Shown piece by piece: positions 26,853 through 37,088 of a DNA stretch of 64,000 nucleotides (position 1 is its first letter; every line of letters begins with the position of its first letter). A program made the translations under genes and the position numbers. The notes below the pieces were generated by a model. That model had not been told where the DNA came from and made no database searches. It saw only the letters and a list, made by a program, of their open reading frames with translations. Origin of the DNA: Lactococcus petauri (GTDB taxonomy: Bacteria; Bacillota; Bacilli; Lactobacillales; Streptococcaceae); contig NZ_MUIZ01000001.1 of assembly GCF_002154895.1 (NCBI RefSeq), positions 372,001 to 436,000 of the forward strand, read 5' to 3'.

Positions 26853-27910
26853 TTCAAATATTCCTTCATTTCTTGAAGGCTTATCTCATGAATTTTGGCC
26901 TGTCCAATTTCGGGAACAAGTACGGTCTTAATCATCTTGCCTCGCGCTTTTTTATCATGGGTTAGGATTTCAAACAAAGCTGACTCATCCCATGGTTCAT
27001 AAGTTTGAGGAAGTTGAAACTTTTGGAGTACTGCTTTAATTTGAGCAGTTAGTCCTTTAGGCATCAGCCCCTTACTTTCCGCCACTTTACTTATTTGAAT
27101 CATTCCAATAGCTACAGCCTCACCATGCATGACCTGCCCATAGCCAGCAAAAGCTTCGACAGCATGACCAATTGTGTGCCCAAAGTTCAAATAAAGTCGC
27201 GTTCCCTGATCAAACTCATCTTCCACAACAAGTTTCCGTTTCACATCGCAGGCTGCCCGAATAAAATACTCTGCTTCTTGCAAAAGTTCATCGGCATCCT
27301 GTATCTCATTTAAGCGGACCCAGAGTTGTTTATCGGCAATCAAGGCACACTTGACGATTTCACCAATCCCCTCACGAAAATCACGTTTCTCTAAGGTTTT
27401 CAATACCTCAGGATCAATCAGAACACCATCTGGCTGAGCAAAAGTTCCAATCATATTTTTAGCATAATCACTATTGATTCCTGTTTTTCCACCGATGGAA
27501 CTGTCGACCTGAGCCGTTAAACTTGTTGGTATTTGGAGAAAGTGAATGCCCCTCATATATGTACTGGCGGCAAAAGCTGCTAAATCCCCAACAACGCCTC
27601 CACCTAAAGCAATCACTCCATCGGAGCGTGTCAAACCATGTAAGGCACAAAATTCCCATAGTTTCTCTACAGTAGACAAGTTTTTACTTGCTTCACCTGC
27701 TGGAAAAGTAAAAGTAAAAACTTCAAATCCTTCATTTCTTAACTGGGAAACTGCCTCTCTTCCATAGAGAGGTTCAACATTGTCATCGGTGACAAGTACA
27801 ACTTTTTGTTGTTGCCAGAGTTGTGCAACCCATAGTCCCACTTGTGACAAGCTTCCCTTCTTAATAATGATATCATAAGGGTGCTCTGGAAGATTAACAT
27901 TTAACCTCAT
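26849..27910 (-). CDS. aroB: 3-dehydroquinate synthase
   Basis: Cyclises DAHP to 3-dehydroquinate with NAD and a divalent metal. I start at the ATG at 27910 ([18 protein letters not shown]), behind GGAGGAAAAAG; this gives 353 residues, the normal size, and a 17-base overlap with aroE. The longer frame to 28012 would lie mostly inside aroE. Visible motifs are [19 protein letters not shown], the lysine/Asn site [16 protein letters not shown] and the metal ligands in [13 protein letters not shown] and [15 protein letters not shown]. Confidence 0.96.
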   Translation of the reverse strand: MRLNVNLPEHPYDIIIKKGSLSQVGLWVAQLWQQQKVVLVTDDNVEPLYGREAVSQLRNEGFEVFTFTFPAGEASKNLSTVEKLWEFCALHGLTRSDGVIALGGGVVGDLAAFAASTYMRGIHFLQIPTSLTAQVDSSIGGKTGINSDYAKNMIGTFAQPDGVLIDPEVLKTLEKRDFREGIGEIVKCALIADKQLWVRLNEIQDADELLQEAEYFIRAACDVKRKLVVEDEFDQGTRLYLNFGHTIGHAVEAFAGYGQVMHGEAVAIGMIQISKVAESKGLMPKGLTAQIKAVLQKFQLPQTYEPWDESALFEILTHDKKARGKMIKTVLVPEIGQAKIHEISLQEMKEYLK

Positions 27911-28760
27911 CTTTTTCCTCCAATTCCTGTCTAATCTGCTCAACAGGCATTTTTTTTCCTGTCCATAATTCAAAAGAAGCGGCAGCTTGATGAATAAGCA
28001 TACCAACTCCATTCATCGTTGTTCTCCCTTGGCTTTTTGCCCATTTCATCATTGGTGTTTCACGGACCTTGTAAATCGTGTCTACCACCAGAATTCCTGG
28101 GGGCAAAAGAATTGAAGTAGGGAGCGGCATTGCTTCGCCAGACATCCCTACTGGTGTTGCATTAACGAGTAGGTCTGATGTCATAATTTCTTTTTGCAAT
28201 CGTGAATGATCAGCTAGGTCGTAAAGTTTTATGGTAATTTTTGTCTGATGTGACAATTTTTCCAAACGCTGTTCTAAACGTGCATAGGAGGCTGAATGTC
28301 TAGCAAAAACCGTGATTTCGTGCATTTCAAGCAAAGCAGCCTGAACAATTATGGAAATCGCAGCACCACCACCACCAATTAGCGTGATTTTTTTATGACG
28401 CGGTTTAAACTTTAACGCCCTGAAGAAACCTTGACCATCCGTATTGTAACCTATTAATTTCCCCTTCTGATTGACAATCGTGTTGACTGCTCCAATCAAC
28501 TGTGCTTCTTCGGATAATTCATCAATAAATTCCACCGCTTTTTGCTTGTAAGGCATCGAAATATTCAAACCATACATGTCCAATGTTCTGACATTGTTAA
28601 TTGTCTGTTCGAGAATTTTTTCATCTTCCAAATCCCAAGCCAAGTAGATAGCATTTTCATTGGTCAGCTCAAAAGCGCGATTATGAATAAAAGGAGAAAG
28701 ACTATGCTTAATGGGATGTGCTAACACAGCAGCCATCCGAGTGTATCCATTTATTTCCAT
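27894..28760 (-). CDS. aroE: Shikimate dehydrogenase
   Basis: Reduces 3-dehydroshikimate to shikimate with NADPH. The 288-residue enzyme has the substrate motif [16 protein letters not shown], the catalytic K in [15 protein letters not shown], the NADP site [12 protein letters not shown] and the late [18 protein letters not shown]. It is the first gene of its cluster; aroB overlaps its end by 17 bases. The dedA terminator is just 30 bases upstream. I see no clear full promoter between them, though a TATAAT at 28822-28817 lies within the hairpin flank. Confidence 0.96.
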   Translation of the reverse strand: MEINGYTRMAAVLAHPIKHSLSPFIHNRAFELTNENAIYLAWDLEDEKILEQTINNVRTLDMYGLNISMPYKQKAVEFIDELSEEAQLIGAVNTIVNQKGKLIGYNTDGQGFFRALKFKPRHKKITLIGGGGAAISIIVQAALLEMHEITVFARHSASYARLEQRLEKLSHQTKITIKLYDLADHSRLQKEIMTSDLLVNATPVGMSGEAMPLPTSILLPPGILVVDTIYKVRETPMMKWAKSQGRTTMNGVGMLIHQAAASFELWTGKKMPVEQIRQELEEKDEVKC

Positions 28761-28787
28761 CGTTTACCTGTATTCCTTTTTTTGACA

Positions 28788-28820
28788 TAAAAAAATAGTA
28801 TTAGTTTCCTAATACTATTA
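28788..28820 (-). terminator. Terminator after dedA
   Basis: Perfect stem AATAGTATTAG/CTAATACTATT (28794-28804 with 28809-28819), loop TTTC, and a seven-T run on the minus strand. Confidence 0.88.
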
Positions 28821-28829
28821 TAACTTATT

Positions 28830-29486
28830 TTAAGCAGCTTTACGCCCTGCGAAATACCGTTTGGCAACGCCAATCACTGCTGGAAGTAAGGATACAGCAA
28901 CGATTGCTAGCATGACGAGTTCAAAGTTTTTCTTGATGAAAGGTACTTGTCCAAAGAGGAAACCTGCCCCTAAAGCGACGATAACCCAAGCAAAACCACC
29001 TAAAAAATTATAAAGCACGAATTTTTTATGCGGCATGCGGCTTGTTCCTGCTGTAAAAGGAACAACCGTACGAATGATTGGCATAAAGCGCCCGAGGAAG
29101 ATAGCCCACGAACCCCATTTAGCAAAGAACTGCTCTGCTTCTTCAATGTATTCTGGCTTTAAAAATTTAGATAGTGTTTTATGTTTTGGAATTACATCTC
29201 CAAATTTACGCCCAATTTCATAATTCAGAAGATTGGCCAGAAAAGCTAAACTCCCCATAATCAAAATCAGAAGAGGCATTGATAATTTATCTGGATACAT
29301 GGCGGCCATCGATCCTACAAAAAAGAGAATTGAATCCCCCGGTAAGAACGGAAAAATAACCAGCCCTGTTTCAATAAAGATGATAGCTCCTAAAAGAACA
29401 TAGACCCAAACGTGTGCGCCTGGTGCATTCAAAAAACCAGAAATCCAGTCATTGAAGAAGCCAAACATCGAAAGTGTTGTAAACAT
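28830..29486 (-). CDS. DedA-family membrane protein
   Basis: A 218-residue protein with about five to six membrane segments. Family hallmarks are FIETGLVIFPFLPGDSILFFVGSMA, the YEIGRKFG stretch, and FLGRFMPIIRTVVPFTAGTSRMPHKKFVLYN with the conserved Arg residues. DedA proteins are lipid scramblases or flippases involved in envelope lipid recycling and membrane potential; which one this is cannot be told. It has its own promoter (29557-29529) and terminator, and is divergent from glnPQ. Confidence 0.92.
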   Translation of the reverse strand: MFTTLSMFGFFNDWISGFLNAPGAHVWVYVLLGAIIFIETGLVIFPFLPGDSILFFVGSMAAMYPDKLSMPLLILIMGSLAFLANLLNYEIGRKFGDVIPKHKTLSKFLKPEYIEEAEQFFAKWGSWAIFLGRFMPIIRTVVPFTAGTSRMPHKKFVLYNFLGGFAWVIVALGAGFLFGQVPFIKKNFELVMLAIVAVSLLPAVIGVAKRYFAGRKAA

Positions 29487-29528
29487 ATTTTTATATTTTC
29501 CTTTTGTTATGCTGTTACTGCATTTTTT

Positions 29529-29557
29529 ATTTTACACTAAAAGCTTGCCTTTATCAA
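29529..29557 (-). promoter_or_regulatory. Promoter of dedA
   Basis: Minus strand -35 TTGATA (29557-29552), 17-base spacer, -10 TAAAAT (29534-29529). Confidence 0.7.
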
Positions 29558-29619
29558 ATTCTCATTCGTCTATTTTTTTAGACAAAATTATTATTTTTAT
29601 TTATTCGGACTGTTTTCCA

Positions 29620-29636
29620 TGTCACATTTTATGACA
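29620..29636 (+). promoter_or_regulatory. GlnR box upstream of glnPQ
   Basis: TGTCA-CATTTTA-TGACA is an exact match to the GlnR/TnrA consensus TGTNA-N7-TNACA. It is centred about 77 bases upstream of the predicted transcription start, before the -35 box of glnPQ. GlnR control of glnPQ is known in lactococci and streptococci. Confidence 0.88.
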
Positions 29637-29666
29637 CAATTTATTTTTTTCAGCCTTGTTTTATGG

Positions 29667-29698
29667 TATACTGACAAGTATATAATTGTTTATATAAT
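29667..29698 (+). promoter_or_regulatory. glnPQ promoter with overlapping palindrome
   Basis: -35 CTGACA (29671-29676), 16-base spacer, -10 TATAAT (29693-29698). A perfect palindrome TATACT-GACA-AGTATA (29667-29682) spans the -35 box, so a second regulator or simple sequence chance is possible. Confidence 0.7.
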
Positions 29699-29724
29699 TA
29701 ATGAAACTTAGGAGAAATAATGAA

Positions 29725-31869
29725 ATGAAGAAATTATTCCTTACATTATCTTTAATATTCGCCACGATTACTGGAATGTCCTTTGCAACTGCTCATAATG
29801 TTAGCGCTCAGGAAACCGTACGTATCGCGAGTGATAATGCTTATGCCCCTTTTGAATTCCAAGATTCAGATAAAAATTGGGTAGGTATCGATGTCGATAT
29901 CATGAAGGAAGTCGCTAAAATCAATGACTGGAAGCTTGAGATGTCTTTTCCTGGATTTGATGCCGCTCTTCAAAATTTAAAGGCTGGAAAAGCTGATGCG
30001 GTCATCGCTGGGATGACGATCACAGATGAACGTAAACAAGTTTTTGATGTTTCAGATCCTTATTATACTTCAGCCATTACTTTAGCTACAACAAAGTCTT
30101 CTACACTTAAGAGCTATGATGAACTTAAAGGCAAAGCTGTTGGTGCTAAAAAAGGAACAGCTTCATATGACTGGTTGCAAAAAAACCAAGATAAATACGG
30201 CTATACAATCAAAACTTACTCTGACGGTGTTCACATGTTTGCCTCACTGGCTGCAGGAAACATCGTAGGTGCGATGGATGAAGCTCCTGTCATCTCTTAT
30301 GCCATCAATCAAGGGCAAGACTTGGCAATCAATCTTCCTTCCTTCTCACTTCCTGGGGGTTACGGTTTTGCTGTAATGAAAGGTGAAAATTCTAAACTCA
30401 TCGATGGTTTCAACAAAGCTTTGACTCAAATGAAAGCCAATGGCGAGTATGACAAAATCGTTCAAAAATATACTGGTGGTAAGAAAGCAACTCCTAAAAA
30501 AGATGTTTACACTATTGCCTCAGATAATAGCTTCGCCCCATTTGAATTCCAAAACACAGATAAAAAATTCACAGGTATTGATGTAGACTTACTTAATGCT
30601 ATTGCTAAGCAACAAGGCTTCAAAATCAAATGGAACCACGTTGGTTTCCAACCTGCGGTAGATGCAGTTCAAGCAGGACATGCTGACGCTATGATGGCGG
30701 GTATGTCAATCACTGATGCACGTAAAAAAGTCTTTGACTTTGGTGATGCCTATTATGATTCGAATTTGACACTTGCTGTTTCTAAGTCAAATGAAGACAT
30801 CAAGAAATGGGAAGATCTAAAAGGAAAACAAGTTGGTGCCAAAAACGGGACAGCTTCCTATGACTATTTAACGAAAAACGAAAGCAAATACGGCTATACT
30901 TTAAAAACATTTACTGATGCTACTTCAATGTATTCTTCATTGAACAATGGTTCAATTCAAGCCTTTATGGACGATGAGCCTGTAGTAAAATATGCCATTA
31001 AACAAGGACAAGAATTTAAAACACCTTTTGAAGGTATCCCAACTGGTCAGTACGGTTTTGCTGTGAAAAAAGGAACGAACCCTGAGCTTATCGAAATGTT
31101 CAACAACGGTCTTTCTTCACTACGTGCTAGCGGTCAATATCAAGAAATTGTTGATAAATATTTAGCTTCAAAAACTGAATCAGCAACAGAGTCAGATACA
31201 GAAAGTACAATGCTTGGCATCTTGAAAAACAACTGGAAACAGTTAGGTAAAGGTCTCTGGATCACTATCCAATTGGCTTTAGTTTCCTTTGTTTTAGCAA
31301 TGATTGTCGGTGTAATCTTCGGCCTTTTCTCAGCAAGTCCATCACCAGCTCTCCGTACAATTTCACGTATTTATGTCGATCTTAACCGTTCAATTCCTCT
31401 TTTGGTATTAACAATTTTCATTTTCTATGGTATCCCAAATATGTTGCAACTCCTCACAGGTCATCAAAGTCCTTTGAATGAGTTTACAGCCGGTGTTATT
31501 GCCTTAACTCTTAACGAATCAGCCTACATTGCTGAAATCGTTCGAGGCGGTATTGCTGCTGTTCCAACTGGCCAAATGGAGGCCAGCCGCTCTCTTGGTA
31601 TTCCTTATGTGAAAACAATGCGAAAAGTAATCTTGCCACAAGCTGTTAAGATTACCATTCCTAGCTTGATTAACCAATTTATTATTACGCTGAAAGATAC
31701 AACCTTGGTATCTGTTATCGGCTTGGTTGAACTCTTGCAAGCAGGTCAAATTATCGTTGCACGTAACTTCCAAGCTTTCCGTGTCTACGGTTTGATTGGT
31801 TTGATTTACATGGTTGTGCTGCTTCTCTTAATGTGGGCAGGACGTCGCATCGAACAAAAAATGAAATAA
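29725..31869 (+). CDS. glnP: Glutamine/glutamate/asparagine ABC transporter, fused binding domains and permease
   Basis: With the ATG at 29725 (AGGAG ten bases upstream) the product has 714 residues. After a signal segment ([10 protein letters not shown] to about residue 28) come two tandem substrate-binding domains (about 30-250 and 258-480), each with the ASDN..APFEFQ start and [19 protein letters not shown] repeats, then a permease domain (about 500-714) with the ATPase-coupling loop [27 protein letters not shown]. This is the lactococcal GlnP layout, where the first domain binds Asn/Gln and the second Gln/Glu. It works with GlnQ encoded 13 bases downstream. Confidence 0.95.
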   Translation: MKKLFLTLSLIFATITGMSFATAHNVSAQETVRIASDNAYAPFEFQDSDKNWVGIDVDIMKEVAKINDWKLEMSFPGFDAALQNLKAGKADAVIAGMTITDERKQVFDVSDPYYTSAITLATTKSSTLKSYDELKGKAVGAKKGTASYDWLQKNQDKYGYTIKTYSDGVHMFASLAAGNIVGAMDEAPVISYAINQGQDLAINLPSFSLPGGYGFAVMKGENSKLIDGFNKALTQMKANGEYDKIVQKYTGGKKATPKKDVYTIASDNSFAPFEFQNTDKKFTGIDVDLLNAIAKQQGFKIKWNHVGFQPAVDAVQAGHADAMMAGMSITDARKKVFDFGDAYYDSNLTLAVSKSNEDIKKWEDLKGKQVGAKNGTASYDYLTKNESKYGYTLKTFTDATSMYSSLNNGSIQAFMDDEPVVKYAIKQGQEFKTPFEGIPTGQYGFAVKKGTNPELIEMFNNGLSSLRASGQYQEIVDKYLASKTESATESDTESTMLGILKNNWKQLGKGLWITIQLALVSFVLAMIVGVIFGLFSASPSPALRTISRIYVDLNRSIPLLVLTIFIFYGIPNMLQLLTGHQSPLNEFTAGVIALTLNESAYIAEIVRGGIAAVPTGQMEASRSLGIPYVKTMRKVILPQAVKITIPSLINQFIITLKDTTLVSVIGLVELLQAGQIIVARNFQAFRVYGLIGLIYMVVLLLLMWAGRRIEQKMK

Positions 31870-31882
31870 GGAGATTAAAGAT

Positions 31883-32620
31883 ATGTCTGTACAAATCGAA
31901 GTTACTGATCTTCACAAAACATATGGTAAAAACGAGGTTCTCAAAGGAATCTCTGCAAAATTTAACAAAGGAGATGTTGTTTGTATTATTGGTCCTTCAG
32001 GTTCTGGTAAATCAACATTCCTTCGTACACTAAATGGTTTAGAAGACGCAACAAGTGGCGATGTTATTATCAATGGGTACAACCTTACAGATAAAAACAC
32101 TGATATTAACTTGGTTCGCCAACATGTCGGAATGGTTTTCCAACACTTCAACCTCTTTCCTAACATGACTGTTTTAGAAAATATTATGTATGCGCCCGTT
32201 GAGCTTAAAAAGCTTACAAAAACTGAAGCAAAAGAAAAAGCTCTGCGCTTGCTTGAAGCTGTTGGACTAGAAGAGAAAAAAGATACAATGCCTGAGATGC
32301 TTTCAGGTGGACAAAAACAACGTGTAGCCATTGCCCGTGCCTTGGCTATGGACCCTGATGTTATGCTCTTTGATGAGCCAACTTCAGCACTTGACCCTGA
32401 GATGGTTGGCGATGTCCTTGACCTGATGCGTCGTATCGCAGACGATGGCATGACAATGCTTATCGTAACACACGAGATGGGCTTTGCACGTAAAGTTGCT
32501 AACCGTGTCATGTTTACAGATGCTGGTGTTATCCTTGAAGATGGTAAACCAGAAGACCTCTTTGAAAACCCTCAGCATCCACGTTTACAAGACTTCTTAT
32601 CTAAAGTATTGAATGCGTAA
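31883..32620 (+). CDS. glnQ: Glutamine ABC transporter ATPase
   Basis: A 245-residue ATPase of the polar amino-acid family. Walker [11 protein letters not shown] loop [17 protein letters not shown], signature [17 protein letters not shown] and Walker [18 protein letters not shown] are intact. It follows glnP by 13 bases with AAGGAG and drives import by a GlnP dimer. A strong terminator follows. Confidence 0.96.
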   Translation: MSVQIEVTDLHKTYGKNEVLKGISAKFNKGDVVCIIGPSGSGKSTFLRTLNGLEDATSGDVIINGYNLTDKNTDINLVRQHVGMVFQHFNLFPNMTVLENIMYAPVELKKLTKTEAKEKALRLLEAVGLEEKKDTMPEMLSGGQKQRVAIARALAMDPDVMLFDEPTSALDPEMVGDVLDLMRRIADDGMTMLIVTHEMGFARKVANRVMFTDAGVILEDGKPEDLFENPQHPRLQDFLSKVLNA

Positions 32621-32624
32621 AGCC

Positions 32625-32668
32625 AAAAACGTTTGTCTCTTTAAAAGAAACAAACGTTTTTTCTTTTT
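32625..32668 (+). terminator. Terminator after glnQ
   Basis: Stem AAAAACGTTTGT/ACAAACGTTTTT (32625-32636 with 32650-32661) followed by a T-rich run. Confidence 0.9.
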
Positions 32669-32682
32669 CTGCAAGATAATAT

Positions 32683-32718
32683 AATAAAACTGAAAGGGGT
32701 TATCCTTTCAGTTTTATT
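32683..32718 (-). terminator. Hairpin at the end of divIB
   Basis: A 15-bp perfect stem AATAAAACTGAAAGG/CCTTTCAGTTTTATT that overlaps the divIB stop. The T run after it is interrupted, so termination may be partial. Confidence 0.7.
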
Positions 32719-33754
32719 ATTGGGTTGCGGTAATTTCAGTTGTATTTTCTGAGTTCTTCTTATTTCCTTCAGGATTTTTTAGGTCAGCCAGATAATCTTC
32801 TTTTGGCTTTGCATAAATTCCTGCTTCCATATCAATCACTTGTGGCGCTTGAAGTTGCTTCGCAATACTTGGATAGTAAGGAACCTTCTCGGTAATTTGA
32901 CTGAGAGAAACACGTACTTGATTACCATCTGACATATCCAAAGCGATAAAGTCTTTGGTTGCTTTAGTCGGTGTTTTTGTAACCGTCGTAATCAAACCAC
33001 GTATTTCAGGCTTCAATTTCATATAGGCTGTAATAAACTTTTCGACTTCTTCATCGGAAAAGTTTTTTAGTACCGGAAGGCTCGAAAGTTTATCCTTAGC
33101 TATTTCTTGATCCTTGAGGATATGACCACTTTCTAACACTTGGTAAGTTTTACCCTTTTGTTCTACATAAGCAACTTTTTCGAACTCCGTAACTTTAGCC
33201 TCGATATTATTAGGAAAACTTACGTGTAAGTTGACAGATTTGACACGTGGAAATTGTTGAACAATACTGTTTTCAATAGCTCTTTTGTTTCTGAGCACAC
33301 CATAAATCCTATCAGTTGGCTTCAAACGTGAAGCCTGTACGATAGATTCAAAAGACTCATTTTTATTACCCGAAACCGTAAATGTCCCAATTTTGCTTAT
33401 CGGGGACACCGCGTAAATCGAAGTTAAAAACAATAAGATTGCCAAGAATAAGACGGGCCACATCTTTTTGAACACTTCGAAACTTCCTTCAAAAAAAGAA
33501 GGTTCCGGTTCTTGTTCTTCAAAATCCTCAACAAAATCATCTGAGTATCCTTGCTCAGACTCTTCTGCTTCTACAAAAGATTCTTGTTGCTCGATTTCTT
33601 CCTGAACTTCAGGAGAATCTGCTTCATTATCTTCTTTTTTCTTAAAAAACTTCCGTTTTTTGGGTTCTTCAGACTTCTCTTGATTTTCAGCTGCTTTGCG
33701 GCGCTGATATTCAAGATGTTTCTTTTGCCAAGGCGTAAGGTTTTCTTCACTCAT
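32717..33754 (-). CDS. divIB: Cell division protein DivIB/FtsQ
   Basis: A bitopic division protein, 345 residues. A charged cytoplasmic N-terminus of about 90 residues, rich in Lys then Glu, is followed by one membrane segment (about 92-115) and a POTRA domain starting KIGTFTVSGNKNESFESIVQAS, then the FtsQ/DivIB beta domain. It connects to FtsL and FtsB (DivIC) at the septum. It is the last gene of murD-murG-divIB; its ATG follows the murG stop with a shared base. Confidence 0.95.
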   Translation of the reverse strand: MSEENLTPWQKKHLEYQRRKAAENQEKSEEPKKRKFFKKKEDNEADSPEVQEEIEQQESFVEAEESEQGYSDDFVEDFEEQEPEPSFFEGSFEVFKKMWPVLFLAILLFLTSIYAVSPISKIGTFTVSGNKNESFESIVQASRLKPTDRIYGVLRNKRAIENSIVQQFPRVKSVNLHVSFPNNIEAKVTEFEKVAYVEQKGKTYQVLESGHILKDQEIAKDKLSSLPVLKNFSDEEVEKFITAYMKLKPEIRGLITTVTKTPTKATKDFIALDMSDGNQVRVSLSQITEKVPYYPSIAKQLQAPQVIDMEAGIYAKPKEDYLADLKNPEGNKKNSENTTEITATQ

Positions 33755-34848
33755 TATTTTTTAATTTCTTTCACAAGTTGATATAGTCGATCGCTAGCAT
33801 CAGGTACTCCTGCTTTTTCACTGGCTACAGACATAGCTTGGTAAAGCTCTTCGTCAGAAAAGATTTCAGAAATGCTGGCAAGCATGGTATCTGCTGTAAG
33901 ATTGACATCTTTAATCATCTTAGCAGCACCGATATCTACAAGAGCTTGAGCATTCTTTGTTTGATGGTCTGCTGTGACATTTGGACTAGGTACAAAAATC
34001 GTTGGCAAACCAAGTGCAGTAATTTCAGCAATCGTTGTCGCACCTGCTCGACATAATATTAAATCTGATGACGCAAGAACTTCGAGCATATTTGAAATAT
34101 ATGGACGAATCGCTATATTTGCAGCATCAGCATATTTTTCAAACTCTTCATGATCTTCATCAAAGTAGATTTGTCCTGAGGCATAGACGATTTGGTAATC
34201 CGCTGCTGCAAACTTTGGTAAAGCAGCTTTTACCGCCTCGTTAATTGTTTGAGCGCCTCGTGACCCTCCAAAAATAACTACCGTTTTCTTACCTTTTTGA
34301 AGTTGATATTCTGTTTCCAGAATATCGGTAGCTTTTAAAGTTGCAACTTCCTGAGCACGTGGATTACCAGCAAAAACTGTTTTGGATTCTGGGAAGAAGG
34401 GCTTGGCTGCTTCAAAGGCGACCGCAACTTTGTCCACATATTTACTCAAGAACTTATTAGTAATCCCTGGAATTGAATTTTGTTCATGAACGATAGTCGG
34501 CACATTGAGCTTAGCTGCTGCATAAAGTACCGGTCCAGCCACATAGCCTCCTGTTCCAATAACCACATCAGGTTTAAAATCCTTAACAATTTTCTTCGCA
34601 TCTGATGTAGATTTCAGGAACTTGTAGATTGTCTTAAAGTTATTTAAAGAAAGGCTACGACGAAAACCTTGTACATCCACAGTTTTAAAGGGCACGCCTG
34701 CGGCAGGAACAATCTTACTCTCCAAGCCGCGTTCTGTACCTACATAGAGGATCTCTGAGTCTGGCTCAATAGTTTTCAGATGCTTTATAAAGGCCAGTGC
34801 AGGATAGATATGACCTCCCGTTCCGCCTCCAGTTACAATAATTTTCAT
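33754..34848 (-). CDS. murG: UDP-GlcNAc transferase MurG (lipid II synthesis)
   Basis: Adds GlcNAc to lipid I at the inner membrane face, giving lipid II. With the ATG at 34848 the protein has 364 residues and begins [19 protein letters not shown], the family's first G loop. Other motifs are [46 protein letters not shown] and [25 protein letters not shown]. The ATG at 34863 would add five residues inside murD with its ribosome-binding site too close. One base separates it from the murD stop. Confidence 0.95.
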   Translation of the reverse strand: MKIIVTGGGTGGHIYPALAFIKHLKTIEPDSEILYVGTERGLESKIVPAAGVPFKTVDVQGFRRSLSLNNFKTIYKFLKSTSDAKKIVKDFKPDVVIGTGGYVAGPVLYAAAKLNVPTIVHEQNSIPGITNKFLSKYVDKVAVAFEAAKPFFPESKTVFAGNPRAQEVATLKATDILETEYQLQKGKKTVVIFGGSRGAQTINEAVKAALPKFAAADYQIVYASGQIYFDEDHEEFEKYADAANIAIRPYISNMLEVLASSDLILCRAGATTIAEITALGLPTIFVPSPNVTADHQTKNAQALVDIGAAKMIKDVNLTADTMLASISEIFSDEELYQAMSVASEKAGVPDASDRLYQLVKEIKK

Positions 34849-34849
34849 A

Positions 34850-36211
34850 CTATTTCCATTCACCTTTCAATTCTTCGAAAGCTTTAATAAACATATCCCC
34901 ACGTTCTTCAAAGGTCTTGTACTGATCCCAGCTGGCACAAGCAGGACTAAGTAAAATAGTGTCCCCCTCTTCCGTCTTATTAAAGATTGCTTTAAGAGCT
35001 GTTGCGACATTTTCACTGTGGAGTGTTGGAATCTGCAAGCGATCTGCAAGATCTTGCAGCTTTGGTGCAGTCTCCCCAAAAAGAACCATACCTTTAATCC
35101 CTGTTACAGAATCCGCGAGGTCTTCAAAGCCATTTCCACGGTCTAGTCCGCCAGCTAAGAGCCATAAGCGACTATTTTCAAAACCTGACAAAGCTTTTTC
35201 TGTTGCCAGTATATTTGTGGCCTTGCTATCATTGTAGACTTTACGTCCTGCAAGTTCACCAAGATACTGCAAGCGATGTTTCACACCCGAAAAGCTTGTC
35301 AGCACTTCAATAATTGCATGATTTTTAGCACCCGAAAGCTTGGCAACAGCTATTGCTGCCAGAGCATTCTCTAAATTATGTTCCCCAGGCAAAGCTAGGT
35401 CATCTGCATCCATGATGAATTCATCACGAAAATAAAGTTTACCTTCCAGCGCATAAGCACCATCAACTTTATTTTCAGTTGCAAATGGCACAACTCGAGC
35501 TGCTGTGTGCTCTGCTAGAGCACGACATTTTTCCTGATTAAAGTTGAGAATAAGGTATTGCTCAGAAGTTAAGTTTTCTTGAATACGCCATTTGGCAGCT
35601 TCATAAGCTTCTTGAGAGCCATGATAATCTAAATGCGATGAAAAGATATTGGTAATGAGAGCGATTTGAGGCTTGAAGTCTACAATTCCCATCAGTTGAA
35701 AACTTGAGAGTTCCATTACCAAAGTATCTTGAGCACTCGCATGGGCAGCTACTTCAGAGGCGGGAAAACCAATATTTCCTGCTAATTTTGCAGACTGACC
35801 ATCCGCATTTAAAATATCTGCTATCAGCGTTGTTGTTGTTGTCTTACCATTGGTTCCAGTAATCCCAATAATTGGAGCTTCCGAAACAAGATAAGCAAGT
35901 TCAACTTCCGTAACAACTGGAATCTTTTTCTCCAATGCTTTCTTTATCATTGGGTTATCATAACGAATACCTGGATTTTTTACCATAAAATCAAAATCTT
36001 CGTCTAAAAGTTCAAGGGGATGGCTACCACAGATAACTTCAATGCCTTCTTCCAAGAGGGCTTGCGCGGCAGGGTTTTCTTCAAAAGCCTTTCCGTCATT
36101 TACAGTTACGTGTGCACCTAGAGTATGAAGCAAGCGGGCTGCAGCTTCTCCTGATTTTGCTAATCCGAGGATGAGTACTTTTTTTTCTTCAAAAGTTTTG
36201 ATTTTTTTCAT
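34850..36211 (-). CDS. murD: UDP-N-acetylmuramoyl-L-alanine--D-glutamate ligase
   Basis: Adds D-Glu to UDP-MurNAc-L-Ala in the cytoplasm. The 453-residue ligase has the ATP site [15 protein letters not shown], the metal/substrate stretch [12 protein letters not shown] and the C-terminal VYNDSKATN with LLAGGLDRG and [12 protein letters not shown]. It begins the murD-murG-divIB transcript from the promoter at 36266-36238. Confidence 0.97.
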   Translation of the reverse strand: MKKIKTFEEKKVLILGLAKSGEAAARLLHTLGAHVTVNDGKAFEENPAAQALLEEGIEVICGSHPLELLDEDFDFMVKNPGIRYDNPMIKKALEKKIPVVTEVELAYLVSEAPIIGITGTNGKTTTTTLIADILNADGQSAKLAGNIGFPASEVAAHASAQDTLVMELSSFQLMGIVDFKPQIALITNIFSSHLDYHGSQEAYEAAKWRIQENLTSEQYLILNFNQEKCRALAEHTAARVVPFATENKVDGAYALEGKLYFRDEFIMDADDLALPGEHNLENALAAIAVAKLSGAKNHAIIEVLTSFSGVKHRLQYLGELAGRKVYNDSKATNILATEKALSGFENSRLWLLAGGLDRGNGFEDLADSVTGIKGMVLFGETAPKLQDLADRLQIPTLHSENVATALKAIFNKTEEGDTILLSPACASWDQYKTFEERGDMFIKAFEELKGEWK

Positions 36212-36237
36212 TGTTCCTATTCTTTCTACTTCCCTCT

Positions 36238-36266
36238 ATTTTACCGCTATTTACCTATTTTTTCAA
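36238..36266 (-). promoter_or_regulatory. Promoter of murD-murG-divIB
   Basis: Minus strand -35 TTGAAA (36266-36261), 17-base spacer, -10 TAAAAT (36243-36238). Confidence 0.75.
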
Positions 36267-36322
36267 TATAGAGTTTGTATTTGAAAGTTTTACTGTGAAA
36301 ATAAGAGGTCTTTTGCAAAGAA

Positions 36323-36348
36323 AAAAAGAGCATAAGCTTGCTCTTTTT
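36323..36348 (-). terminator. Terminator after the lysine-type ABC transporter
   Basis: Stem AAAAAGAGCA/TGCTCTTTTT with loop TAAGCT; T run on the minus strand. Confidence 0.88.
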
Positions 36349-36350
36349 AT

Positions 36351-37088
36351 TTAAGCTTTCAAGAAGCGTGAAAGGAAAGCTCGCGTCCGCTCTTCTTTCG
36401 GAGCTCCGAAGATTTCCGCTGGCCGTCCTTCTTCAGCAATAACCCCTTTATCCATGAAAATTACACGATCACTTACATCACGCGCGAATTCCATTTCATG
36501 TGTAACGATAACCATTGTTAAGCCTGTTTCAGCCAGTCCTTTCATTGTCTGTAAGACTTCGCCTACCATTTCAGGATCAAGCGCTGAAGTCGGCTCGTCA
36601 AATAAAATCACATCTGGATTCATAGAAATCGCACGAGCAATCGCCACACGTTGTTTTTGTCCACCGGAGAGTTGTGCAGGTTTGGCATTAGCAAAGCTTG
36701 CCATGCCCACTTTTTCCAGATTCTCGAGCGCAATAGTCCGAGCTTCTTCTTGGCTTTTTTTCAATACTGTAACTTGCCCAGCCATAACATTTTCGATAAC
36801 ATTCATATTGTTAAACAAGTTGAAGCTTTGGAAAACCATGCCCAGATGCGTGCGATATTTAGGAATATCGAAGCCTTTTGCTAAAACATTTTCACCTTTA
36901 TAAATTATTTCCCCACCAGATGGCTTCTCCAATAAATTGATTGAACGAAGTAATGTCGATTTACCACTTCCAGATGAACCAATAATCGAAATAACTTCGC
37001 CTTGATTTACCATTAAGTGAATGTCTTTTAACACTTCATTACTGCCAAATGATTTTTTTAAATGATTGATTTCTAAGATTGCTGTCAT
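36351..37088 (-). CDS. Amino-acid ABC transporter ATPase (predicted lysine/basic)
   Basis: A 245-residue ATPase of the polar amino-acid family: Walker [11 protein letters not shown] loop [17 protein letters not shown], signature [17 protein letters not shown], Walker [18 protein letters not shown]. Its ATG directly follows the stop of the binding-protein/permease gene (TAA-ATG), so both are one transport unit. The predicted lysine role comes from the riboswitch upstream, not from this protein. Confidence 0.93.
   Translation of the reverse strand: MTAILEINHLKKSFGSNEVLKDIHLMVNQGEVISIIGSSGSGKSTLLRSINLLEKPSGGEIIYKGENVLAKGFDIPKYRTHLGMVFQSFNLFNNMNVIENVMAGQVTVLKKSQEEARTIALENLEKVGMASFANAKPAQLSGGQKQRVAIARAISMNPDVILFDEPTSALDPEMVGEVLQTMKGLAETGLTMVIVTHEMEFARDVSDRVIFMDKGVIAEEGRPAEIFGAPKEERTRAFLSRFLKA

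Noticed and set aside
28817-28822. aroE promoter from the TATAAT near the dedA terminator
   Set aside because: No usable -35 at 16-18 bases and the box overlaps the hairpin flank; kept only as a remark.
31912-32511. 199-residue frame opposite glnQ
   Set aside because: Antisense shadow of an intact ABC ATPase gene; Ser/Arg-rich with no start signals. Similar shadows lie opposite the second ATPase gene at 36454-36903.
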